A DNA stretch of 64,000 bases from Vogesella indigofera. Its GTDB lineage: Bacteria; Pseudomonadota; Gammaproteobacteria; Burkholderiales; Chromobacteriaceae. The stretch lies in the NCBI RefSeq assembly GCF_003633895.1, contig NZ_RBID01000017.1:98507-162506 (forward strand), in the 5' to 3' direction. The notes under the pieces are model-generated. The model made no database searches and was not told the DNA's origin. It was given only the letters and a program-made list of their open reading frames with translations. Both the position numbers and the translations under genes were made by a program. Shown piece by piece: positions 53,892-64,000 of this stretch; the stretch's first letter is position 1; every line of letters begins with the position of its first letter.

Positions 53892-54800
53892 ATGTCCGTC
53901 ACTGCCCCCGTTCCCGTTTTGCCCTATCGCGGCCGCTTTGCACCCAGCCCCACCGGCCTGTTGCACGCCGGCTCGCTGACCACCGCGGTCGGCAGCTATC
54001 TGGAAGCCAAACGTCACGGCGGCGAGTGGTGGCTGCGCATGGAAGACCTCGACCCGCCGCGCGAGATGGCCGGTGCCGCCGACGCCATCCTACGCACGCT
54101 GCAGGCGTTCGGCTTCGAGTGGGACGGCGAGCTGGTGTACCAGCATGATCGCCACGAGCTGTACCGCGCGGCGCTGGCGCAGCTGGTGGCGCAGGGCGAC
54201 GCCTACGGCTGCGCCTGCACGCGCAAGGAGATTGCCGCCGCCGGCCATCACGGCGCCGACGGCATGGTCTATCCCGGCACCTGCCGTCACGGCGTGGCAC
54301 CGGGGCGCAGCGCACGGGCGTGGCGGCTGCGGGTGGACGACAGCCGCACCGCGTTTCACGACCGGCTGCAGGGCGAGTACGGCCAGCGGCTGCAAAGCGA
54401 GATCGGCGATTTCGTGCTGCTGCGTGCCGACGGCTTCTGGGCCTACCAGCTGGCGGTGGTGGTGGACGATATCGCGCAGGGCATGACCGACATCGTGCGC
54501 GGGGCCGACCTGCTGGTGTCGACGCCGCGCCAGCTGTGGCTGCGGCAGAAGCTGGGCGGGCCGGCGGTGACGCACTGCCACCTGCCGCTGATGGTCAACG
54601 CCGCCGGCGAGAAGCTGTCGAAGCAGACGCTGGCGCCGGCGATCGACGCCAGGTCGGCCGCCGCCGGGCTGCGGCAGGCGCTGACGCGGCTGGGGCATGC
54701 GCCGCCGCCAGAGGCGGGCGAGGTGGCCGAGCTGTGGCAGTGGGCGCGCGGCAACTGGCAGCTGGCGCGGGTGCCGGCCGGACCTATCGTCATTGCATAG
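53892..54800 (+). CDS. gluQ: Glutamyl-Q tRNA(Asp) synthetase
   Basis: 302 residues. It resembles the catalytic core of GltX without the anticodon-binding domain. [20 protein letters not shown] carries the HIGH-type HAGS, zinc ligands lie in YGCACTRKE and PGTCRHG, and the KMSKS-type loop is GEKLSKQTLAP. It glutamylates queuosine in the anticodon of tRNA(Asp). A terminator follows. Confidence 0.95.
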   Translation: MSVTAPVPVLPYRGRFAPSPTGLLHAGSLTTAVGSYLEAKRHGGEWWLRMEDLDPPREMAGAADAILRTLQAFGFEWDGELVYQHDRHELYRAALAQLVAQGDAYGCACTRKEIAAAGHHGADGMVYPGTCRHGVAPGRSARAWRLRVDDSRTAFHDRLQGEYGQRLQSEIGDFVLLRADGFWAYQLAVVVDDIAQGMTDIVRGADLLVSTPRQLWLRQKLGGPAVTHCHLPLMVNAAGEKLSKQTLAPAIDARSAAAGLRQALTRLGHAPPPEAGEVAELWQWARGNWQLARVPAGPIVIA

Positions 54801-54834
54801 TGATCCTGGTATACAATCGCCAGCCTTCCGCCAG

Positions 54835-54859
54835 ACGGGCCTCTTTCGAGGCCCGTTTG
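54835..54859 (+). terminator. Terminator after gluQ
   Basis: ACGGGCCTC (54835-54843), loop TTTC and GAGGCCCGT (54848-54856) are followed by TTTGT. Confidence 0.85.
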
Positions 54860-55049
54860 TCATGGCAGAGCAACCGGAACAGGTTGCCAGGGTGCCGCTG
54901 CCCGGCGGCGGCACGCAGACAGAGCAACAGCGGCCGCGCCGCCCCATTCAGGACCCTCAACCCATCATGCAGGATTTCATCGCTTGCACGGCCGCCGCGC
55001 CGTGCCCGTTTCCCCGCTGGCGTCAGCGTTCTTCCGCACGGAGGACCGC

Positions 55050-56384
55050 ATGAGTCACGCTCCGCAACCCGCCGCCAAAGGCAAACTCGGCATCTGGATG
55101 TGCACCGCGCTGGTGGTGGGCAACATGATCGGCTCCGGCGTGTTCCTGCTGCCGGCGTCGCTGGCGCAGTACGGCGGCGCCTCGCTGATCGGCTGGGTCA
55201 TCACCTCGCTGGGCGCGATCTGCCTGGCGCTGGTGTTCGCTCGGCTGGCGTCGCTGCTGCCGCACAAGGCCGGCGGCCCGTACGCCTACATCCACGAAGG
55301 CTTTGGCGATTTCGCCGGCTTCCTCATCGCCTGGGGTTACTGGATCGCGCTGTGGGCCGGCAATGCCGCGCTGACCGTGGCCGGCGTCAGCTATCTGGGG
55401 GTGTTCTTCCCGCAGCTGAACCACAGCAACCTCGCCGCCGGCGCCACCGCCATCGGCCTGATCTGGCTGGTGACGTGGATCAACAGCCGCGGCGCGCAAA
55501 GCTCCGGCCGCGTGGCCATCGTCACCACCCTGATCAAGCTGCTGCCGCTGGCCGGGGTCACCGTCGCCGGCCTGCTGTACCTGAACCCCGATTTTGTCGT
55601 GTTCAACCCGCAGCACAAGCCGCTGTCGGAGGCGATCCCGGCGACCATGGCGCTGACGCTGTGGGCCTTTCTCGGGCTGGAGTCGGCGTCGGTGCCGGCC
55701 GGTGATGTAGACCGGCCGGAGCGCACCATCCCGCGCGCCACGGTATTGGGCACGCTGCTCGCCGCCGCGCTGTACATCGCCAGCACCGTCGCGTTGCAGG
55801 GGCTGATGCCGGCGGCGACGCTGGCCGCATCGGCGGCACCGTTTGCCGATGCCGCACGCAGCCTGTGGGGCGAGTGGGCGTACTACGCCGTCGGCCTCGG
55901 TGCGGTGATTTCCTGTTTTGGCGCGCTCAACGGCTGGTGCCTGATGCAGGGCCACATCCCGGCCGCCGCCGCGCGCGACAAGCTGTTCCCGGCCTTCTTC
56001 AAGCGCGAGAACCGCGCCGGCGTGCCCATCGTCGGCCTGCTGCTGTCCACGCTGCTGGTCACCATCCTGCTGGCGTGTAAGTACGCCGGCGGCGACAGCG
56101 GGGTGCAGATATTCGAGTTCGTGATTTTGCTGGCCACCGCCACCACCTTGCTGCCGTACGCGTTCTGCGCGATGGCGCTGCTGGCGGTGATGCTGCAGCG
56201 CCACCGCCAGTTCCATCCCCGCGACTGGCTGGCGCCGCTGGCGTTCTCCGGCGGCGGCTTCGTGTTCGCGCTGTGGACCATTTTCGGCTCCGGGGCCGAG
56301 GTGGTGATGTGGGGTGTGCTGTTGCTGCTGGCCGGGCTGCCGGTGTATTTGTGGCAACTGCGTGAAAATATCTTAAAAGCATAA
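55050..56384 (+). CDS. APC-superfamily amino acid permease (AdiC/PotE-like)
   Basis: 444 residues; ATG 55050 after GGAGGA. The TM1 motif GNMIGSGVFLLPASLAQYGG is the substrate-binding signature of the basic amino acid/polyamine antiporter group. Later motifs are PHKAGGPYAYIHEGFGDFAG and LWAFLGLESASVPAGDVDRP (TM6). About 12 membrane helices. Arginine/agmatine or similar exchange is the closest known role; substrate not determinable. A 249-bp leader upstream holds no supported gene. Confidence 0.9.
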   Translation: MSHAPQPAAKGKLGIWMCTALVVGNMIGSGVFLLPASLAQYGGASLIGWVITSLGAICLALVFARLASLLPHKAGGPYAYIHEGFGDFAGFLIAWGYWIALWAGNAALTVAGVSYLGVFFPQLNHSNLAAGATAIGLIWLVTWINSRGAQSSGRVAIVTTLIKLLPLAGVTVAGLLYLNPDFVVFNPQHKPLSEAIPATMALTLWAFLGLESASVPAGDVDRPERTIPRATVLGTLLAAALYIASTVALQGLMPAATLAASAAPFADAARSLWGEWAYYAVGLGAVISCFGALNGWCLMQGHIPAAAARDKLFPAFFKRENRAGVPIVGLLLSTLLVTILLACKYAGGDSGVQIFEFVILLATATTLLPYAFCAMALLAVMLQRHRQFHPRDWLAPLAFSGGGFVFALWTIFGSGAEVVMWGVLLLLAGLPVYLWQLRENILKA

Positions 56385-56395
56385 AACGCCGCTAA

Positions 56396-56436
56396 AAGGT
56401 TGGCCGCAAAGCCCTTCCGGCGTTGCGGCCAACCTT
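56396..56436. repeat. Inverted pair of the repeat acting as terminator of the permease gene
   Basis: AAGGTTGGCCGCAA (56396-56409) and TTGCGGCCAACCTT (56423-56436) form a perfect 14-bp stem with a 13-nt loop, followed by CTTT. It starts 11 bp after the permease stop codon. Confidence 0.9.
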
Positions 56437-56474
56437 CTTTGCGCCAAGTACCTGATCCTGTTGCAAAACCCGAC

Positions 56475-56503
56475 TTGCCAAGCGCCATGGCTGCGCTGAT
56501 AAT
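56475..56503 (+). promoter_or_regulatory. Promoter of the gcv leader
   Basis: TTGCCA (56475-56480) and GATAAT (56498-56503) have a 17-bp spacer. Transcription would start near 56510, at the 5' edge of the riboswitch. Confidence 0.8.
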
Positions 56504-56510
56504 GCGCCCA

Positions 56511-56710
56511 TTCCGCAGGAGAGAGCCGCGCCGGGCCAAACCGGACGCCGCCGCCGAAGGCGCAAGTGCACCCGCAATCGCTCAGGCAAAAGGACTGCAA
56601 GAATCGGGCCGTAACCGGCCCGCAGAATCTGGAGAGCGGCGCGTACAGCGCCCACCGAAGGGGCTAACGGCGCAATGCCGGAAAATCTCAGGTGCAGGGA
56701 CAGAGGGGTG
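56511..56710 (+). ncRNA. Tandem glycine riboswitch
   Basis: Aptamer 1 contains GCAGGAGAG, GCCGCCGAAGGCGCAAG and CAATCGCTCAGGCAAAAGGA. Aptamer 2 contains ATCTGGAGAGCGGC, GCCCACCGAAGGGGCTAACG and AAAATCTCAGGTGCAGGGAC followed by AGAGGGG. Two successive GGAGAG...CCGAAGG...CUCAGG-AAAAGGAC modules upstream of gcvT define the cooperative glycine riboswitch that turns on glycine cleavage genes when glycine is abundant. Confidence 0.96.
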
Positions 56711-56745
56711 TGAGGTAGGGACAAATCTCACTCCAAGGACTTGCA

Positions 56746-57831
56746 ATGACGGCCCCGAAACGTACCCCTTTATTTGATGCCCACGTCGCTTCCGGCGCGA
56801 AGATGGTTGATTTCGCCGGCTGGGAAATGCCGATCCACTACGGCTCGCAGCTGAAAGAGCACGAGATCGTGCGTAGCGACGCCGGCATGTTCGACGTGTC
56901 GCACATGACCGTGGTCGACATCAGCGGCAGCGACGCCAAGGTCTGGCTGCAAAAGCTGATCGCCAACGACGTGGCCAAGCTCGGCTTCGAAGGCAAGGCG
57001 CTGTACTCCGGCATGCTCAACGACGACGGCGGCGTGGTCGACGACCTGATCGTATACCTGACCGCCACCGGCTACCGCATGGTGATCAACGCCGGTACCA
57101 CCGAGAAAGACCTGGCGTGGATGGACAAGCAGTCCGCCGGCTTCGACGTGACGCTTACGGTGCGCCGCGACCTGGCGATGCTGGCGGTGCAGGGCCCGAA
57201 AGCCATCGAGAAAGTCTGCGCCGTCAAGCCCGCCCTGGCCGACGCCATCCAGGCACTGAAAGTGTTCCAGGGTCTGCCGTCCGGCGACTGGTTCTACGCC
57301 CGCACCGGCTACACCGGTGAAGACGGCCTCGAAATCATGATCCCGGCCGATCAGGCCATCACCTTCTTCAACGAACTGAAAGCCGCCGGCGTGGCGCCGA
57401 TCGGTCTGGGCGCGCGCGACACCCTGCGTCTGGAAGCCGGCATGAACCTGTACGGCCACGACATGGACGAAACCGTGTCGCCGCTGCAGGCCGGCATGGG
57501 CTGGACCATCGCCTGGAACCCGGAAGAGCGCGACTTCATCGGCCGCAAGGCACTGGCAGCGCAAAAAGCCGCCGGCGTCCCGATGAAGCAGGTCGGCCTG
57601 GTGCTGGAAGGCCGCGGCGTGCTGCGCGAAGGCCAGAAAGTGGTCGTCGATGGCCAGGAAGGCATCATCACCAGCGGCACTTTCTCGCCGACCCTGAAAC
57701 ACTCCATCGCCATCGCCCGCGTACCGGCTGCCACCGGCGCCACTGCCCAGGTTGACCTGCGCGGCACGCTGACCGAGGTGCGTGTGGTGAAAATGCCGTT
57801 CGTGCGCAACGGCAAGAAAGTTTTTGAATAA
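56746..57831 (+). CDS. gcvT: Glycine cleavage system T protein (aminomethyltransferase)
   Basis: 361 residues; AAGGA upstream of ATG 56746. [53 protein letters not shown] and [20 protein letters not shown] are the folate-binding fold signatures. It transfers the aminomethyl intermediate from GcvH lipoate to tetrahydrofolate, releasing ammonia. First gene after the glycine riboswitch. Confidence 0.97.
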   Translation: MTAPKRTPLFDAHVASGAKMVDFAGWEMPIHYGSQLKEHEIVRSDAGMFDVSHMTVVDISGSDAKVWLQKLIANDVAKLGFEGKALYSGMLNDDGGVVDDLIVYLTATGYRMVINAGTTEKDLAWMDKQSAGFDVTLTVRRDLAMLAVQGPKAIEKVCAVKPALADAIQALKVFQGLPSGDWFYARTGYTGEDGLEIMIPADQAITFFNELKAAGVAPIGLGARDTLRLEAGMNLYGHDMDETVSPLQAGMGWTIAWNPEERDFIGRKALAAQKAAGVPMKQVGLVLEGRGVLREGQKVVVDGQEGIITSGTFSPTLKHSIAIARVPAATGATAQVDLRGTLTEVRVVKMPFVRNGKKVFE

Positions 57832-57907
57832 GCTGGTGTATAACGACGGGGCGAGCCGAGGCAGTCCCGATCCACACCATGACAACGCATTTTTCTGGAG
57901 AGAAACC

Positions 57908-58294
57908 ATGAGCAACATTCCTGCCGAACTGAAATACGTATCCAGCCACGAATGGCTGCGCCTGGAAGCCGACGGCTCCGTGACCGTAGGCATCACCGAG
58001 CACGCGCAAGAGCTGCTGGGCGACATCGTATTTGTCGAGCTGCCAGCCGTTGGCGCCAACCTGGCGGCCGACGAGCAAGCCGGTGTGGTGGAATCGGTGA
58101 AGGCCGCTTCCGACGTGTACGCGCCGATCGCCGGTGAAATCCTGGAAGTGAACGCCGAACTGGAAGCCAACCCGGAGCTGGCCAACAGCGAGCCGTACGC
58201 CGCTGGCTGGTTCTTCAAGATCAAGCCGGCCAACGCCGCTGATCTGGACGGCCTGCTGGACGCAGCGACTTACGCTGCCGAAATCGGCGCCTGA
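57908..58294 (+). CDS. gcvH: Glycine cleavage system H protein
   Basis: 128 residues from ATG 57908. [20 protein letters not shown] and the lipoylation site [20 protein letters not shown] (Lys in ESVKA) identify it. The lipoyl arm shuttles the aminomethyl group between GcvP, GcvT and Lpd. It lies 76 bp after gcvT, and a strong terminator follows, partially uncoupling gcvP. Confidence 0.97.
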   Translation: MSNIPAELKYVSSHEWLRLEADGSVTVGITEHAQELLGDIVFVELPAVGANLAADEQAGVVESVKAASDVYAPIAGEILEVNAELEANPELANSEPYAAGWFFKIKPANAADLDGLLDAATYAAEIGA

Positions 58295-58300
58295 TGAACG

Positions 58301-58337
58301 AGCCCTGCTGTCGTCAGACAGTAGGGCTTTTTGTTTT
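58301..58337 (+). terminator. Terminator between gcvH and gcvP
   Basis: AGCCCTGCTGTC, loop GTCA and GACAGTAGGGCT (12-bp stem with one G-T pair) are followed by TTTTTGTTTTTT. Confidence 0.9.
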
Positions 58338-58339
58338 TT

Positions 58340-58414
58340 AGCCACGGACCACACGGAAACACACGCCCCACCGGCAGCCTGCCTGTCCCGTGTCCTTCCG
58401 TGTGTTTCGTGGCT
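58340..58414. repeat. Inverted repeat with 26-bp arms upstream of gcvP
   Basis: The arms 58340-58365 and 58389-58414 match at 22 of 26 positions; each arm carries AGCCACG and CACACGGAA. It follows directly after the gcvH terminator and ends 24 bp before the gcvP start. It resembles REP-like extragenic elements. Confidence 0.7.
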
Positions 58415-58438
58415 TATTCAGCAAACGGAATCGAAGAC

Positions 58439-61294
<2,856 letters not shown>

Positions 61295-61303
61295 GCGCGC
61301 GCC

Positions 61304-61325
61304 TGCGGCCAACCGTGGCCGCCAC
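61304..61325. repeat. Degenerate palindromic copy of the repeat after gcvP
   Basis: TGCGGCCAACCGTGGCCGCC retains both GCGGCC/GGCCGC arms around an imperfect centre. It lies 10 bp after the gcvP stop codon. Confidence 0.65.
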
Positions 61326-61331
61326 GCAAGC

Positions 61332-61361
61332 AAAACCCCGCCGGAGACGGCGGGGTTTTTT
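61332..61361. terminator. Bidirectional terminator after gcvP
   Basis: AAAACCCCGCCG, loop GAGA and CGGCGGGGTTTT, followed by TT. It also serves the small lipoprotein gene on the opposite strand. Confidence 0.93.
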
Positions 61362-61386
61362 CATGGCCGCGGCGTGACGGGGCGGC

Positions 61387-61629
61387 TTACGGGCAGGGAC
61401 CTTCCGGCGGGCAGGCGGCATCGCTTGCCGCTTTGGCTGGTGCCGGCTCGTCGTCGCGGGTGGCGGCGCGCACGCCGGCGGCGGTGACATCGACCGCGGC
61501 ACCGACCACGGTGGCGCCGACCTTGACGGTGGTGGCCACCACGGTGACGGCGGCATCGGCGACGGCAATCACGGCACAGCCGGTGAGGGCCGGCAGCAGG
61601 CTGGCCAATAGCAGGGAACGCAAGAACAT
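61387..61629 (-). CDS. Small predicted lipoprotein
   Basis: 80 residues from ATG 61629. A signal peptide with lipobox (LLASLLPALTGC) is followed by a Val/Ala/Thr-rich hydrophobic stretch (AVADAAVTVVATTVKVGATV) and a charged tail ending with two Cys (ACPPEGPCP). A longer upstream frame was rejected because the lipoprotein signal starts here. No family is recognised. Confidence 0.7.
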   Translation of the reverse strand: MFLRSLLLASLLPALTGCAVIAVADAAVTVVATTVKVGATVVGAAVDVTAAGVRAATRDDEPAPAKAASDAACPPEGPCP

Positions 61630-61807
61630 GATCGGATTCCGTTGAATGATAGCCGCCAGTGTAGGGCCTGGCGCCGTGGCTGACCACGTTTCGGCACGCC
61701 GGTGCGCAGATTGGTGATGGGGCCAGTCACGGAAAACTGCTACCATGCCTGCCGATTTTCCCACTTACTGACGACCGCCCGCCTGCGCGAGGCGGCAGGA
61801 GCCGACG

Positions 61808-62743
61808 ATGGCAGGAGCAAGCCTGTTAACCCTGATTGACGATATCGCCACCGTGCTCGACGACGTGGCGGTGATGACCAAGGTCGCCGCCAAAAAGACC
61901 GCCGGCGTGCTGGGCGACGATCTGGCGCTCAACGCGCAACAGGTGGCCGGCGTCCACGCCGAGCGCGAACTGCCGGTGGTGTGGGCGGTGGCGATGGGCT
62001 CTCTGCGCAACAAGCTGATCCTGGTGCCGGCGGCGCTGCTGATCAGCGTGGTGGCGCCGTGGCTGATCACGCCGCTGCTGATGCTGGGCGGTGCCTACCT
62101 CTGCTTCGAGGGCTTCGAGAAACTGGCGCACCCGTTGCTGCACAGCGCGGCGGAGGATGAGGCGCACCACCAGGCACTGACGGCGGCGCTGAGCGACCCG
62201 GCCACCGACATGCTGGCGTTCGAGCGCGACAAGATCAAGGGTGCGATCCGCACCGACTTCATCCTGTCGGCGGAGATCATCGCCATCACGCTGGGTACGG
62301 TGGCGGCGGCGCCGTTCCTGTCGCAGCTGACGGTGCTGTCCGGCATCGCGCTGATCATGACCGTCGGCGTCTACGGCCTGGTGGCCGGCATCGTCAAGCT
62401 CGACGACGGCGGCCTGTACCTCAAAGGCAAGGACAGCATCGCGCTGCAATGGCTGGGCGCGCTGATGCTCAATGCCGCGCCCTACCTGATGAAGACGCTG
62501 GCCATCGTCGGCACCGCCGCGATGTTCATGGTTGGTGGCGGCATCCTCACCCACGGCCTGTCCTTCCTGCACCACGCCATCGAGCAGACCACCGCCATCG
62601 CCGGCAACCTGCCGCTGGTGGGGCGCACGCTGGCGCTGCTGACGCCGACGGTGTTGGACGCGTTGACCGGCATCGTCGCCGGGGCGCTGGCGCTGTTGCT
62701 GGTGACGGCGGGGCAGCGCGGCTGGCGCCTGGTACGCGGCTGA
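61808..62743 (+). CDS. DUF808-family inner-membrane protein (YedI-like)
   Basis: 311 residues. [20 protein letters not shown] and [20 protein letters not shown] are the DUF808 opening. About six hydrophobic segments follow ([60 protein letters not shown] and others). The family is uncharacterised; a transport role has been suggested only by its topology. Confidence 0.9.
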   Translation: MAGASLLTLIDDIATVLDDVAVMTKVAAKKTAGVLGDDLALNAQQVAGVHAERELPVVWAVAMGSLRNKLILVPAALLISVVAPWLITPLLMLGGAYLCFEGFEKLAHPLLHSAAEDEAHHQALTAALSDPATDMLAFERDKIKGAIRTDFILSAEIIAITLGTVAAAPFLSQLTVLSGIALIMTVGVYGLVAGIVKLDDGGLYLKGKDSIALQWLGALMLNAAPYLMKTLAIVGTAAMFMVGGGILTHGLSFLHHAIEQTTAIAGNLPLVGRTLALLTPTVLDALTGIVAGALALLLVTAGQRGWRLVRG

Positions 62744-62809
62744 ACGACTGAACGGTCACCTCGGCCGGGGCAGGGCGCTCGCCGCCACACCCGGCCGGCC
62801 GTGAAAAAG

Positions 62810-62837
62810 TTGAATCCGGCGCGCCCTGATGTAGAAT
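62810..62837 (+). promoter_or_regulatory. Promoter of the CNNM/CBS gene
   Basis: TTGAAT (62810-62815) and TAGAAT (62832-62837) with a 16-bp spacer, about 38 bp before the ATG at 62875. Confidence 0.7.
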
Positions 62838-62874
62838 CGGGGCTTCCTTGTTTCCGGGGTGACCCCACAGTCCG

Positions 62875-64000
62875 ATGGACATATTCATAATTTTCGTGCT
62901 GTTCTTCCTGAACGGCATTTTTGCGATGGCGGAAATTGCCATCGTCTCCTCGCGCAAAGTACGCCTGCAGCAGTGGGCAGAAGAAGGACACCGCGGCGCC
63001 ATTGCCGCGCTCAAGCTGGCCGATGAACCGACCCGCTTCCTGTCCACGATCCAGATCGGCATTACCCTGATCGGCATCCTGTCCGGTGCCTTCGGCGAGG
63101 CCGCCATTGCCGACCGCCTGATTCCCTATTTCGCCTCCGTACCGCTGCTGGCCGACATTGCCCGCCCGCTGGCGCTGGGCATCACCGTGCTGCTGATTAC
63201 CTATTTCTCGCTGATCATCGGCGAGCTGGTGCCCAAGCGCATCGGCATGCAGAACCCGGAAGTGCTGGCCACGGTGCTGGCGCCGCCGATGCTGCTGCTG
63301 GCCAGGGCGACGCGGCCGCTGGTGCGCTTCCTCAGCCTGTCCACCGAGACGGTGCTGCGCGTGCTGGGCATCAAGAAGCCGAAAGAGCCGTCGATCACCG
63401 AGGAAGAAATCAAGGTGCTGATGGAGCAGGGCGCGGAAGAGGGCATCTTCGAACGCGCCGAGCAGGAGCTGGTGGAAAACATCTTCAGCCTCGACGAGAA
63501 GAAGGTGGTTTCGATCATGACCCAGCGCAAGGACATTATCGCGCTGGACATCGACGACCCGCTGGAAGACAACCTGCGCATCATCAAGCAGAGCGTGTTC
63601 ACCCGCTACCCGGTGTGCAAGGGCGGTTTCGAGAACGTGCTGGGCATGATCCAGGCCAAGGACCTGCTGCACCGCCTGCTGGACGACAAGTCGGTGACGC
63701 TCACCGAGCTGGTGCGCCCGCCGCTGTACGTGCCGGAGGCGATCAGCCCGATGCAGCTGCTGGAGCAGTTCAAGCGCACGCGCAACCACACCGCGCTGGT
63801 GGTGGACGAGTACGGCGAGATCGAGGGTCTGGTCAGCATCAACGACGTGATGGAGGCGATTGTCGGCGACCTGCCGACCGAGGCCTCCGACAGCGACGAA
63901 GAAATCGTGCAGCGCGACGACGGCAGCTGGCTGGTGGACGGCATGATGTCGCTGGACGACTTCAAGGAGCACTTCGATCTCGACATGATCGAGGGCGAGG
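62875..64000 (+). CDS. CNNM-type membrane protein with CBS pair (hemolysin C/CorC-like), 3' truncated by window edge
   Basis: 375 codons are visible from ATG 62875 with no stop before the window ends. The DUF21/CNNM membrane domain (about 1-190) opens MDIFIIFVLFFLNGIFAMAE and contains IQIGITLIGILSGAFGEAAI and LIIGELVPKRIGMQNPE. A CBS pair follows: VVSIMTQRKDIIALDIDDPL then RYPVCKGGFENVLGMIQAKD, and HTALVVDEYGEIEGLVSIND. A CorC_HlyC domain starts at DGSWLVDGMMSL. Family members are linked to Mg2+/Co2+ homeostasis; the name hemolysin is historical. Confidence 0.92.
   Translation, partial: MDIFIIFVLFFLNGIFAMAEIAIVSSRKVRLQQWAEEGHRGAIAALKLADEPTRFLSTIQIGITLIGILSGAFGEAAIADRLIPYFASVPLLADIARPLALGITVLLITYFSLIIGELVPKRIGMQNPEVLATVLAPPMLLLARATRPLVRFLSLSTETVLRVLGIKKPKEPSITEEEIKVLMEQGAEEGIFERAEQELVENIFSLDEKKVVSIMTQRKDIIALDIDDPLEDNLRIIKQSVFTRYPVCKGGFENVLGMIQAKDLLHRLLDDKSVTLTELVRPPLYVPEAISPMQLLEQFKRTRNHTALVVDEYGEIEGLVSINDVMEAIVGDLPTEASDSDEEIVQRDDGSWLVDGMMSLDDFKEHFDLDMIEGE

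Noticed and set aside
54801-55049. Possible short gene or riboswitch in the leader of the APC permease
   Set aside because: Only the gluQ terminator is clear; a short frame from 54861 has no family features and no riboswitch consensus was recognised.

Overview
This is a GC-rich chromosomal window whose gene content points to a betaproteobacterium, most likely order Neisseriales near Chromobacteriaceae (Chromobacterium/Vogesella-like). The pointers are hpnCDE squalene genes, gltX plus gluQ, a tandem glycine riboswitch before gcvT, MscL with a C-terminal zinc-ribbon tail, and an ECF sigma/short zf-HC2 anti-sigma pair resembling the Neisseria sigma-E/MseR arrangement. The assignment is inferred from family resemblance; no rRNA is present.

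Layout. 1-4.0 kb: end of a MetQ-type methionine-binding protein, an RpiR-type regulator, and a secreted cyanophycinase with SLH-like repeats. 4.1-5.9 kb: gltX and a tRNA-Ala/tRNA-Glu tandem. 6.9-12.1 kb: two large exported proteins, an M11-type metallopeptidase and a 1009-residue SpaA-like protein with a GYWKN tail. 12.4-25.1 kb: a secretion/pilus-like machine. Lytic transglycosylase, gspB and gspA run left. gspG, gspF, gspE, four PilM/N/O/P-like genes, a TPR-secretin lipoprotein and three pseudopilins run right. 25.1-31.7 kb: a PAS-domain remnant, a marR-emrB-emrA-oprM efflux operon and two paralogous TetR regulators with similar operators. 31.7-38.2 kb: an AraC regulator, hyuA, hyuB and an NCS1 permease (hydantoin or oxoproline use). 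38.4-42.7 kb: hpnC-hpnD-hpnE, a degenerate SDR and a lipoprotein. 42.8-54.8 kb: mostly housekeeping genes (radA, ECF sigma and anti-sigma, a riboswitch-controlled GDT1-type Mn exporter, mscL, an Aer-like receptor, ldhA, yaaA, dtd, miaA, fdxA, gluQ). 55-61.3 kb: an APC permease and gcvT/gcvH/gcvP behind a tandem glycine riboswitch. 61.4-64 kb: a small lipoprotein, a DUF808 protein and the start of a CNNM/CBS transporter.

Two observations stand out. First, the 14-mer TGCGGCCAACSTTG (S = G or C) occurs about 20 times on both strands. It lies inside conserved genes and, as overlapping palindromes or inverted pairs, between genes where terminators belong. This is how DNA-uptake sequences behave in naturally competent Neisseriaceae, but the word is unrelated to the Neisseria one. 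It is absent from about 19.7 to 32.8 kb. Second, the 12.4-25.1 kb cluster mixes type II secretion parts (GspAB, G, E, F) with type IV pilus-style PilMNOP-like proteins and a TPR-bearing lipoprotein secretin. It lies next to large exported proteins that are plausible cargo.
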